In this document: piece after piece, positions 43,928-53,000 of the stretch
How positions within the stretch are numbered: position 1 is the stretch's first letter
Layout: every line of letters starts with the position of its first letter
From: Chloroflexota bacterium
Lineage (GTDB): Bacteria; Chloroflexota; Anaerolineae; Anaerolineales; Anaerolineaceae
Direction: 5' to 3'
DNA length: 64,000 nt
Assembly (NCBI GenBank): GCA_029548365.1
Contig: JAKPNN010000005.1
Location: 31,243-95,242 of the forward strand
The notes under the pieces: model-generated
The model's database searches: none
What the model was told of the DNA's origin: nothing
Seen by the model: only the letters and a program-made list of their open reading frames with translations
Made by a program: the position numbers and the translations under genes

Positions 43928-44506
43928 CTAAACATCATGTAAGATCAGCTCATCCAGACCCCGTTTGGGCACATGGTGAACATCCTGCTCATCCCGATAG
44001 TAAGTAAGGTTTGCTTCCTCATCGACAATATCGACCAGAACTTTTTCTGCAGGCTTGCCCAGGGCGATGGCTAACAAAATCTGGTACCTCGGTGGAATCG
44101 CCAGCGCCTTGACCAGTACATCGCGCTGCACCGAACCGATGATGCAGCCGCCCAAGCCTGCCTCAACAGCGCCCAGCAGGATGCTTTGCGCTGCAATACC
44201 GTGATCGACGCCAAAACTCTCACTGATGGCGGTATCCCCCAGGATCAGGATATACGCGCCCGGGCGTTCACCCGTGGCTGGCCCTGGCCAATCTTTTAAA
44301 TCGCCCGCCCAGCTTAAGGTGGAGAAGATGGTTTCATTCATCTCTGGTGTGTTGCTTAACCAGAACTTTAACGGCTGCCTGTTCCTGCCTGATGGCGAAT
44401 ATTGCGCCATACGAATTAATTCACGCAGTGTCTCGCTGTCAACCCGGTAATCCTCGTCAAACCGTCGATAACTGCGGCTGTTTTGAATCAGGGTTATTAA
44501 TTTCAT
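43928..44506 (-). CDS. Nitroreductase family protein
   Basis: This 192-aa flavoprotein of the nitroreductase superfamily has SRSYRRFDEDYRV near residue 10, RMAQYSPSGRNRQPLKFW near residues 32-49 for FMN binding, and a conserved GLGGCIIGSVQRD near 117-129. It would reduce nitro compounds, quinones or other electron-poor substrates with NAD(P)H; the true substrate is unknown. A strong GAGGAGAG site precedes the start. It lies alone on the minus strand. Confidence 0.9.
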   Translation of the reverse strand: MKLITLIQNSRSYRRFDEDYRVDSETLRELIRMAQYSPSGRNRQPLKFWLSNTPEMNETIFSTLSWAGDLKDWPGPATGERPGAYILILGDTAISESFGVDHGIAAQSILLGAVEAGLGGCIIGSVQRDVLVKALAIPPRYQILLAIALGKPAEKVLVDIVDEEANLTYYRDEQDVHHVPKRGLDELILHDV

Positions 44507-44902
44507 AATGATCTCTCCTCGTTGTGTTCTATCTCTGCTTCAAAATCTACGCGGGCTCATCGATTGTTTTTCAGATCGTCATATTCATCGTCTCAACAAT
44601 TGAAGCGGGCAAGCCCTGTCACTGAATAATTATAACGAGAAAACCGGTTCAGGAGCCCTCGAAATAATCGGATTGGGCTCTGCTTCTTCAGAAGCAAAAC
44701 CCGGAGATTCCGAAAAACTGTCAAAACCTTGCTTATTTTATTTTCATTTGATGTTAAATTACATTTTATGCTATAATGAAGCTATAAGTATTTCTTCTTA
44801 GTTGATAAAACATTTTTAACCTGAATCGTTCTCGACCAGACAACATTCACACAGTTAGGATTGTTCCGTTATTAAATCTATTACTTAATAAGGAGAAAGA
44901 TT
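44507..44902 (+). promoter_or_regulatory. Intergenic region with promoter and long leader
   Basis: About 400 bases without an ORF. A promoter is visible as TTGATG (44748-44753), an 18-base spacer and TATAAT (44772-44777), giving a leader of about 120 bases before ATG 44903, which has AGGAGA just upstream. The segment 44507-44740 holds the minus-strand nitroreductase promoter area; nothing else is recognised. No known riboswitch pattern was seen in the leader. Confidence 0.6.
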
Positions 44903-46288
44903 ATGAAAAAAGCGTTTTTGGTCACCATCGCATTGCTAATTCTGTTTTCTCTCATCCTGGCTGCCTGTAATTTAACAGGTGCATCAACCGATGAGTCTGC
45001 CGTCCATCTCGCTGAAACCATGCTTGCCGTTGCCATCACACAAACAGCTATAGCCCAAATTCAAGCACCTGAAGTCGCGACCCAGGAACCATTGCCCCCA
45101 ACCCTCGTGCCAACAGAAATACCAATTGAGGAAGTGATTGTTGAAGAACAAGCTGCAACTGAAGAGGACACCATCGTGCCTACCGAAATCGTCCATCATG
45201 TCACACCGGGCAATCCAGGATGGATCCACAAGTGGTTCTACGATACCGATTCCAGTAAAAACGCCGATTCCAAATCTGTCACCAGTGGTGATGATTTCAC
45301 CGCCAATTTATACGAACGTCCATTCACTGAAACTGAGATGGCGTATCGCCCCGATGTGGACATCAACAAAACCGAGATTTCCGAAGACAACACCTTCTAT
45401 TATGTGACCATCTACACCAACGGCACGCATCCTGAAGGCGGTTTTCAGGCTGCCTACGCGATTGAGATCGACGAGGATTTGGATGGGCGCGGCGACCTGC
45501 TGGTCATCGCCGATCGACCCTCCTCGAGCGAATGGGATATTGCTGGCGTGAGCGTGTGGCGAGATGGCAATAACGATGTCGGCGGGCAAACGATCTTGCG
45601 CCCTGATACCGGATATTCAGGTGACGGCTTTGAGCAGGAGCTTTTTTCGATCAACGTGCTCACCGATCCCGATGCGGCCTGGGCCAGGGTTTCAGCGGGC
45701 TCCCCTGCTTCTGTCACGATCGCTTTCAAAAAATCGCTGGTGACACGCACGACCTTCGTCTGGGGCGTCTGGGCTGCAGACACCCTGCTCGACCCTACAC
45801 TGTTTGACCATCATGATCATTTCACTCGGGAAGAAGCCGGCTCTCCCAATAAGTCTCACAGTACCTACCCGCTTAAAGCGCTGAATCTGATCGATAACAC
45901 CTGCCGTGAAACCTACAATTTTTCCGCCAGCTCACCGATTCGGGGGTTGTGTTATTCACCCGAGCCAACGCCAGTGCCCACCACAGCTCCCCAATTTGGC
46001 TACATCACCGGGGTTGCCTTTGATGATTATAACTCCAACAAAAAGCGAGATCCGGAAGATCCTTTGACGAGTTATTCTGTGACGATTACTCTCCGTACAG
46101 GGGGTTGTTCTGGAGCCATCGCAGAAACGACAACAGCGAAAGAATTTAGTTTTGGCCCACTCTCACCCGGGGCATACTGCGTATCAATTGTGCCCTCAGG
46201 GTCAATGACAACGCCCTCTGCGTACTCATTTACGCTCAACGCCAATGAAACCATACACCTTCCATTTGGGTATCAAGTTCCGTTTTAA
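44903..46288 (+). CDS. Large extracellular lipoprotein with SdrD-B-like end
   Basis: This 461-aa lipoprotein has a signal with lipobox LAAC (Cys near residue 22), a Thr/Pro/Glu-rich linker to about residue 95, and a large central domain of unknown family. The centre includes Asp-rich loops such as DEDLDGRGDLLVIAD that may bind calcium. The final 90 residues (GYITGVAFDDYNSNKKRDPED, then SFGPLSPGAYCVSI) resemble an SdrD B-like/carboxypeptidase-regulatory beta-sandwich with a calcium-loop pattern. An adhesive or wall-associated structural role is plausible. No enzyme motif is recognised. Confidence 0.78.
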   Translation: MKKAFLVTIALLILFSLILAACNLTGASTDESAVHLAETMLAVAITQTAIAQIQAPEVATQEPLPPTLVPTEIPIEEVIVEEQAATEEDTIVPTEIVHHVTPGNPGWIHKWFYDTDSSKNADSKSVTSGDDFTANLYERPFTETEMAYRPDVDINKTEISEDNTFYYVTIYTNGTHPEGGFQAAYAIEIDEDLDGRGDLLVIADRPSSSEWDIAGVSVWRDGNNDVGGQTILRPDTGYSGDGFEQELFSINVLTDPDAAWARVSAGSPASVTIAFKKSLVTRTTFVWGVWAADTLLDPTLFDHHDHFTREEAGSPNKSHSTYPLKALNLIDNTCRETYNFSASSPIRGLCYSPEPTPVPTTAPQFGYITGVAFDDYNSNKKRDPEDPLTSYSVTITLRTGGCSGAIAETTTAKEFSFGPLSPGAYCVSIVPSGSMTTPSAYSFTLNANETIHLPFGYQVPF

Positions 46289-46337
46289 TGGGTGCAGTAA
46301 ATGAAACTTTGACGATTAGGTTGGGCAGGTTGACTGA

Positions 46338-47552
46338 TTAGGTATAAGAATCTGGCCTGACAAGGCCGCTTTCCACGCGCCAGACGGGGTGTGTGGTTAC
46401 AAATTCAGGCTCAACCATTGAAAGGTCCGTTGTCGTCAGAACAGCCTGTTCACAGTCCGTCAGGGCTTGTAACAGGTCCTTTCTCCGTTCGGTATCCAGC
46501 TCAGACATAATCTCATCCAGCAGTAAGACCGGCCATTCCCCGCTGCGCTGATGCAACCAGTTGATCTCTGCCAGCTTCATCGCCAGCAGAGCGGTGCGTC
46601 CCTGCCCGCGTGAGCCATAATCGCCCAGGTCGACCTGGTTACTGAGAAAGCGCACCTCGTCCCTGTGCGGTCCGATGGTGGTGATACCGCGGGCAATCTC
46701 CTCACCCTGTTTTTTTTTCAACGCTTCGAGCATTCCGGATTCAATTTCCTCGCTGGTAATGCCGGTGCGGTCAGCAATAGTCTTCACCGGTAGCGTCATC
46801 TGTCCATTCGGAACGCTTAGCGGGTCGTAAGCAGGCTGGTAATCCAATCGCAGGACTTCCTGGCCCCGGGTCAGATCATAATGCAGGCGTTTGGCTTCAA
46901 GTTCCATTTCATGGATAGCCCTGATGCGTTCTTGCATGATGAATGCGCTATGGCGAACCAGCATGCCATCCCAAACCGCCAGTTGACCGCGGTCTCCACC
47001 CCGCTCAGCCAGTTGTTTGAGGAGCGCGTTACGTTGTGACAGCGTTTGAGAATAGTCGCCTAGGTGCCTGACGTATGCAGGAGAAACCTGGGAAATCAGC
47101 ATATCCAGGTATCGCCTGCGTTCAGCAGGCCCCTCTTCAATGATCCGGGCCATTTGCGGGAGAAACAGCACGGCATTCAAAAATCCGATCACCTCGTTCA
47201 GCTTGCGTTTAACGCCATCCAGCAGGACTTCTCTTCGAAACCGCTGATTGCCGTTGATACTGTTGGGCTCGCGAATTAAGCGCACTTCAATACGGTGCGT
47301 TTGTCCCCGTTTTTGAATTTCTCCAACAACTCGGCTGACGGCAATTCGATCTGCAGGCGCGTTGAAGCTGATTAATTGCCGGTCAGTGCTGGCATGAAAG
47401 GAGGTAAATGTCGATAATAAATAGATCGCTTCAAGCAGCGTCGTCTTGCCCTGGGCATTGTCTCCCACCAACAGAAAGATTTCCCGGGGAAATTCAAGGT
47501 CCAGCCGGGAAAAACTTCGAAAGTTGGTCAGCGACAAATGCTTAACATACAT
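46338..47552 (-). CDS. recF: DNA replication and repair protein RecF
   Basis: RecF is an SMC-like ATPase that, with RecO and RecR, loads RecA at single-strand gaps. The 404-aa protein has LSLTNFRSFSRLDLEF at the start, Walker A GDNAQGKTT at residues 30-38, a LPQMARIIEEGPAERRRYLD region near 133, the ABC-type signature GSRGQGRTALLAMKLAE near 317 and Walker B PVLLLDEIMSELD near 344. Length and order are normal. It is not beside dnaA/dnaN/gyrB as in many bacteria. It sits downstream of def in a minus-strand run. Confidence 0.95.
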   Translation of the reverse strand: MYVKHLSLTNFRSFSRLDLEFPREIFLLVGDNAQGKTTLLEAIYLLSTFTSFHASTDRQLISFNAPADRIAVSRVVGEIQKRGQTHRIEVRLIREPNSINGNQRFRREVLLDGVKRKLNEVIGFLNAVLFLPQMARIIEEGPAERRRYLDMLISQVSPAYVRHLGDYSQTLSQRNALLKQLAERGGDRGQLAVWDGMLVRHSAFIMQERIRAIHEMELEAKRLHYDLTRGQEVLRLDYQPAYDPLSVPNGQMTLPVKTIADRTGITSEEIESGMLEALKKKQGEEIARGITTIGPHRDEVRFLSNQVDLGDYGSRGQGRTALLAMKLAEINWLHQRSGEWPVLLLDEIMSELDTERRKDLLQALTDCEQAVLTTTDLSMVEPEFVTTHPVWRVESGLVRPDSYT

Positions 47553-47558
47553 TGAAAA

Positions 47559-48062
47559 TTAAATCGTTTCCATCTCATCCTGGTCTGGCTGCCAGATTTG
47601 TTCCGCACGGTCCGTATACAGAACACCATTAAGATGATCAATTTCATGCTGGAAAATTCTCGCCAGCCAGCCTTGCGCCCGGATCTTCAGGTTTTTACCC
47701 TGCCGATCCTGGCCGCGTACCGTCACCACCTGCGACCGCGCCACCTCTCCGACAAATCCTGGCACGGATAGGCAGCCTTCAATCCCTGACACCTGCTCTT
47801 CAGACTGTTGAACAATTTCTGGGTTGGCCAGCACAAATAATTGCTCTGGAATAGCCTCGTCATCCTCATTACCAAACTCAACCACGATTAATTGCTTTGA
47901 AACGCCAATCTGAGGAGCAGCAAGTCCCACGCCGGGGGCTTCTCGCATGGTTTCGATCATGTCATCAATTAATGTTTGCAGATCTTCATCAAAAACTTCA
48001 ACCGGTTGTGCTTTTTGACGTACAACGGCTTCTTGATAAGGGTATATTTTTCGAATAGCCAT
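47559..48062 (-). CDS. def: Peptide deformylase
   Basis: Def removes the N-formyl group from nascent proteins. The 167-aa protein has the three family motifs: GVGLAAPQIGV near residue 45, EGCLSVPGF near 95 with the metal Cys, and the zinc motif HEIDHLNGVLY near 138. GGGAG is a good ribosome-binding site. It precedes recF by 6 bases and is likely co-transcribed with it. Confidence 0.97.
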   Translation of the reverse strand: MAIRKIYPYQEAVVRQKAQPVEVFDEDLQTLIDDMIETMREAPGVGLAAPQIGVSKQLIVVEFGNEDDEAIPEQLFVLANPEIVQQSEEQVSGIEGCLSVPGFVGEVARSQVVTVRGQDRQGKNLKIRAQGWLARIFQHEIDHLNGVLYTDRAEQIWQPDQDEMETI

Positions 48063-48123
48063 AATGCATACTCCCGATACATTTTACCAGTAAGTTCCAT
48101 TAACCGTTTATAACGGCTTTCTC

Positions 48124-49821
48124 TTATTCAGAAGGGTTAATTCTACCCCGCTCCTGGCGACGTGTTTCCTGCGATTCAGCAGCCTTCCGGTGGTAAGTTG
48201 CGATCCACTCCGAGAAGCGCTCTCTTTCTGCGTCAATCTCGAATTGCCTGACTGTCTCCAGCCGTTCACCCATCCGATAAAAAATATCTTCCTGCACCCT
48301 GGCGGGATTGTAAACATGGTCAAACGATAAACGCGAGTTTCCAACGACAATGTAAACCGTTCCAAAATTAAATAAATAGCCCCAAAAGCCCAGCCGCTCA
48401 TACTCAATGCTGAGCACATTTTCCAACGGGGCAGACCGGCGGCGGGTTTTTCCCAGGGGTTTGCGATCCAAATCGATAATTTGGTCAAGGGTTAACATAA
48501 ATATGTCATTGCGCCAATCAACATAGACATAAACCATCCACAGGAAGATCGCGAACAAAAACAGCATGATGAACGCCAGAGTCTCGGTAATCGGAACAAA
48601 CGCCAGTCTCCCGCCCATTCGTAATACAGCAACCGCAACCGCACCGACCATCAACAAACCCGGCAGCCAAATTCCCCGGACGAGGACAAACCAGTGCTTA
48701 CGGTAGGTGATCGCCCCGTCCTGCTCATGACGCAAGCGGATAAAGCCCGAAAACAACCAGGATAAAAACCCTGGTTCCTTCTCGTCCGCTTGAGGACGAA
48801 CTGCAGCGTGCTTGGCGGGTTCTTCTTCAACAAAGTCTTCAGCGTCCCTGGAAAAATTTAATTTTTCCTGTAATTTTCGGCTCATGATGCGCGCCTCATC
48901 ACGCCTGTCCACCGATTGAGAGCGCTGCCAGTACGATTCGATCATACTGGCTGTGACTTCAGTATGCGCGATTTCACGCAAGCGGATTGTGCCCACATAG
49001 GTCGTCACCACCACGTCACCAAAGCCCAATAAGGTTCCCAACCGAGAACGATGAATGCCCACCGACATGATTGTGCGTAATGGCGCTTCCTGTCGGCTCT
49101 CATGAATGAAGGCGATCTTTTCCATCCACACCACGCGCTTGTTGGTTACAATGAAATAATCATTCCGCCAATCCACATAGGCCCAAACCAGCCAAATTAT
49201 GCACGCGGGAATGCCAATCGCCAGGACAATCCACCCTAAAACTTGCCCTGGTAACCATAACATTTGCATTAAAACAGCCGCCAACAACACAAACACACCA
49301 ACAGCAACCGGTTTCGCCAGTTTTGACCACAGGATAGCCGGGTGTCGGCGGGTCATGACGTGGACAAATTCATCTTCATGCAGCCAGGGCAATGTGACCG
49401 CGGTTGCAAGCCGTCGGCTTTGGATGGAAACATCCAGTGACGCTTCGATATCTGGCAATTCGTCATGGATTTCAAAATATCGCTTGTAATCGATGGCGAG
49501 GACAACTGTAACCCCTGAGGCAACGGCTCGATAATCGCGCAAATCGTCATATAGTAATGCTTCTTCACCAAAAATATCTCCCCTGGAAAGCTTTGCCATA
49601 AGAAATTCATCATCGGCCTGGTCGAAGGCCAGAACCACCTGACCCTCATAAACGACAAACATCGCCTCCGAAGGGTCGCCGATATTAAAGATCACATCGC
49701 CATCTTGAAAAACCATCGGGATGAAAGCGTTCGCCAAAAAGCCCACTTCCCTGGGGTCGAGTTGCGCAAAAAGCGGAACTTGCGCGATGACTTCAACGAT
49801 GGTTTCTTTCTTGATGTTCAT
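48124..49821 (-). CDS. cNMP-binding domain fused to two membrane PH-like modules
   Basis: This 565-aa protein begins with a CRP-type cyclic-nucleotide-binding domain (residues 8-125; VPLFAQLDPREVGFLANAF, then GDIFGEEALL near 83). Two tandem units follow, each with a pair of transmembrane helices and a bacterial PH-like (bPH_2) domain. The first PH part is DWRNDYFIVTNKRVVWMEKI near 220; the second is DWRNDIFMLTLDQIIDLDRK near 455. The linker between the units is charged. The protein is likely a membrane protein whose state responds to cAMP/c-di-AMP-like ligands or simply uses a degenerate fold; the ligand is unknown. It is divergent from the 1452-aa pseudo-cyclase/SpoIIE gene. The start at 49821 has a -10 box 7 bases upstream. 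Confidence 0.82.
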   Translation of the reverse strand: MNIKKETIVEVIAQVPLFAQLDPREVGFLANAFIPMVFQDGDVIFNIGDPSEAMFVVYEGQVVLAFDQADDEFLMAKLSRGDIFGEEALLYDDLRDYRAVASGVTVVLAIDYKRYFEIHDELPDIEASLDVSIQSRRLATAVTLPWLHEDEFVHVMTRRHPAILWSKLAKPVAVGVFVLLAAVLMQMLWLPGQVLGWIVLAIGIPACIIWLVWAYVDWRNDYFIVTNKRVVWMEKIAFIHESRQEAPLRTIMSVGIHRSRLGTLLGFGDVVVTTYVGTIRLREIAHTEVTASMIESYWQRSQSVDRRDEARIMSRKLQEKLNFSRDAEDFVEEEPAKHAAVRPQADEKEPGFLSWLFSGFIRLRHEQDGAITYRKHWFVLVRGIWLPGLLMVGAVAVAVLRMGGRLAFVPITETLAFIMLFLFAIFLWMVYVYVDWRNDIFMLTLDQIIDLDRKPLGKTRRRSAPLENVLSIEYERLGFWGYLFNFGTVYIVVGNSRLSFDHVYNPARVQEDIFYRMGERLETVRQFEIDAERERFSEWIATYHRKAAESQETRRQERGRINPSE

Positions 49822-49828
49822 AAGTACA

Positions 49829-49834
49829 AGTATA
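49829..49834 (-). promoter_or_regulatory. -10 box close to a start codon
   Basis: On the minus strand TATACT ends 7 bases before ATG 49821, again placing transcription start at about the start codon. A consensus -35 hexamer is not clear (TTTCAC at 17 bases). Confidence 0.45.
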
Positions 49835-49934
49835 AAACAAGTTCTTGCTTTGTGAAACAACTCGCCCAGGTGATAAAATGACGCAGGAAGCATCGTGGAT
49901 CAAAGAGGGTGCGTCGCCCCTGCTGTTCTTATAA

Positions 49935-49956
49935 AAAACCTGCCCTGCCAGGTTTT
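49935..49956. other. Orphan hairpin between divergent genes
   Basis: AAAACCTG (49935-49942) pairs with CAGGTTTT (49949-49956), followed by CAAGGTTTTTT. It looks like an intrinsic terminator, but no gene ends here on either strand. It could end a short untranslated RNA or act in the leader of the large regulator gene, whose -10 TATAAT lies at 49990-49995. Confidence 0.35.
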
Positions 49957-50031
49957 CAAGGTTTTTTAACAAATTTACTACTTATATGATATAATTTATC
50001 AGGTTATTGGCGACCAGCGAATGGAAAGAAA

Positions 50032-53000
50032 ATGAAATGCACAAATTGCCAGTCTGAACTGCCTTTGGGTGCACATGTATGTCCATCCTGTGGCTACCCT
50101 GTTTCCGTCAATATACAGCGAGAAGATCTGTATTTCTCACGCATGGCTTCCTTCGCGCCCGACACATTGATCCGTAAAGTCAGCGCCGCGCGCTATCTTG
50201 CCAAAGAGCGACGCAACGTCACTGCTATCATGACGACGATTGCAAACGACACTGAGATCAACAATAAGATCCCCAAAAAAGAACGCTCTGAAATCATCAA
50301 CGACCTCCTCGATTTGATCGCAAAACGCATCTACGAATATGAGGGCGCGATTGCCAAGCTGTGGAAGAACACTGCCCTCGCCTTTTTCGGCGCTCCCATT
50401 TCCCATGAAGATGATCCGTTGCGCGCGGTTCATACAGCTTCTTTAATTCTCAAGGATATCGACAGCCTCAATCAAACGATTATGAAAGCCTATGGCCTGG
50501 TCATACAAATGAAAATTGTCCTCAATACCGGGCCAATCCTGATTGGAAATATCAAACCCAATTTGAAATTCGACTTTCAATCTCTCAATGGGTCGATTGA
50601 ATGTATTGATCTTGCCATCGCCGCAGAGATTCCCAAAACAAGGGTTGTTCTGTTTGACGACACCTATCAGTTTATCCGTTCTTTCATCAAGGCCAAAAAA
50701 CTGGAACCTGTTTTTTGTGAGGATAGCAGTGAGCCGCTCAATTTATGGCAGGTCGATCAAATAATCGATCGAAGGTTGTCATTACATCGCTCACCCATCT
50801 CTCAGACGACCAGCATGATTGGCAGAAAAAAAGAGCTGGATTCATTGCTCGAACTCAGTGAAACCGTTTTAGCCGGCTTGGGTCGTGTTGGCCTGATCTT
50901 AGGAGAACCAGGAATCGGTAAATCCAGGTTGATTCTGGAATGGAAACGACTCATGAAAACCCAGAATAAAGCGGCACCTATCCGCTGGGTTGAATCGCAT
51001 AGTCTGGCCTTCGGACAGGAATTTGCCTACCACCTGCTTAAAGACCTCCTGCGTGCAGCACTTGAAATCACTGCAACGACACCTGATTCTCGTGCTAAAA
51101 AAGTGTCAGGAGCCGTGTTTATGGAGGATGTCTGCCTGGATGATGAGAATTTACAACTTTATCTTGCTCATCTTTTAGAATTTGATCTTACTGAGCAAGA
51201 AGAAGCGCAGGTCCACCTTTTGCAAGCCCAGGAACTGCGGTACAAGTACCTGCAATCGGTTCAAACCCTCTTTCGCTGTCTTTCAAATCAACAACCGCTG
51301 ATTATCGTTTTGGAAGATCTCCACTGGGCAGATGCATCTTCAGTGGACCTTCTGATTGACCTCCTTTCCCTGACAACATCGTCCCCGATCCTGTTCTGCC
51401 TGGTCTCACGCCAGGAACAGGATTCCATCGGTTGGAATCTAATCAAAGCTGCAAGAGAAAGAATTGGGCTTAGATTGACCGAGCTTAAATTAGAAAACCT
51501 GTCAGAAGATGAGAGCCAATCTTTTGTTGAACAATTGATCAACACCAAAGAAATCCCAGAAATCATCAGAACTGCAGTGCTCAACAAATCCGAGGGAAAC
51601 CCCTACTTTATCGAAGAACTGATCAACATGATGATTAACGAAGGCGTCCTGCATAAAAGTGGCAAAGGGGTCAGCGTCTCAACGAAAATTGATCAAGATC
51701 GTATCCCCGACAGCCTGCAGGGCTTGCTGACCGCACGCATTGACCGTTTACCAGAGGATGCGCGTTTGACGCTGCGGATTGCCAGCGTGATTGGGCGCTA
51801 TTTTCCCGAAAAGGTTATCGCATTTGTCATGAAGGAACATGCGCCAGGCGTCAACCTGCTGACACAGCTCAATATTCTCGAATCATTGCAGATCCTTTCC
51901 GTAGCCGAAGTAAAGCCCGCGCTAACTTACAAATTCCACCATATCTTAATGCACGAGGCTGCCTATCATTCCATCGTTGAAACAGATCGGATTGATCTGC
52001 ATCGCAGTGTTGGTCTGGCATTAGAAGATTTATACCCCGAGCAAAAAGAGCGGTTGGCTCCTCAGTTGGCGTACCATTTTCTAATCACCAGCGATACAAA
52101 AAAGGCCTATGAATATTTGGATCTGGCCGGTCATGCCTCCATGGATGCCTTTGCCACTGCTGAGGCAGAAGTCTATTTTACCAGGGCTATCACCCAGACT
52201 ACCGACCCGGAACAATTGGCGCATCTCTACATCGATTTAGGGGAATCCCGTGCCCAACAGGGAAACCATCGCCAGGCCGTTCAAGCCTGGAACGAAGCCA
52301 TTGATTACCTTCACCGTTTCAATGACCCCGATCGCCTGGCCAGGGTATATGCTCGGTCTGCGCGCTCTGCCTGGTGGGGTTATAACCCTGAATACAGCCT
52401 TGAAATCTGTCTCAAGGGGATGAAAGCCATAGAGGGGGCAAAAGAAAGCCCCGACATTGCCTACCTCATCCATGAGACCGGTCGCGCCTATTTCTTTAAC
52501 GATCAACCCGACAAAGCCCGTGCCTTTAGTGAGCAATCTCTTGAAATGGCTCAGCGTTTAGGCGCTGTAGAAGTTCAGGCAGAAGCCCTGGCAACCATTG
52601 GCGTCCTGCCCACAACCAGACCTGAACAGGCTGTTGAAGCCCTTGAAATGGCTGTAAAAATCAGTGAGGAAAATGATTTATTTGGTCCGGCTTCACGTGC
52701 CTATATCAACCTGGCTTTGGTGATCGACAATCTTGGCAAGGTCCGTCTCGCACGGGATTATCGCATGCGTGCGATCCAGCTCGGCAGGAAGATCGGCGGC
52801 CTCTCTGAAGAGCTGTTACTATATCAAGCAATCGCCGGGGCATCAATCTGGTTAGCCGATTTTCAAGATGCTGAAATTCGGCTCTCTAAAAGCGAGCAGA
52901 TAATCCAACAGACCGAAACGCACCTCTCAGAATCCGGGCTGACCCAATCCTACCAGGAAGGAAACCTTCTCCGCTTAAAGGGAGACTTCAACCATGCAAT

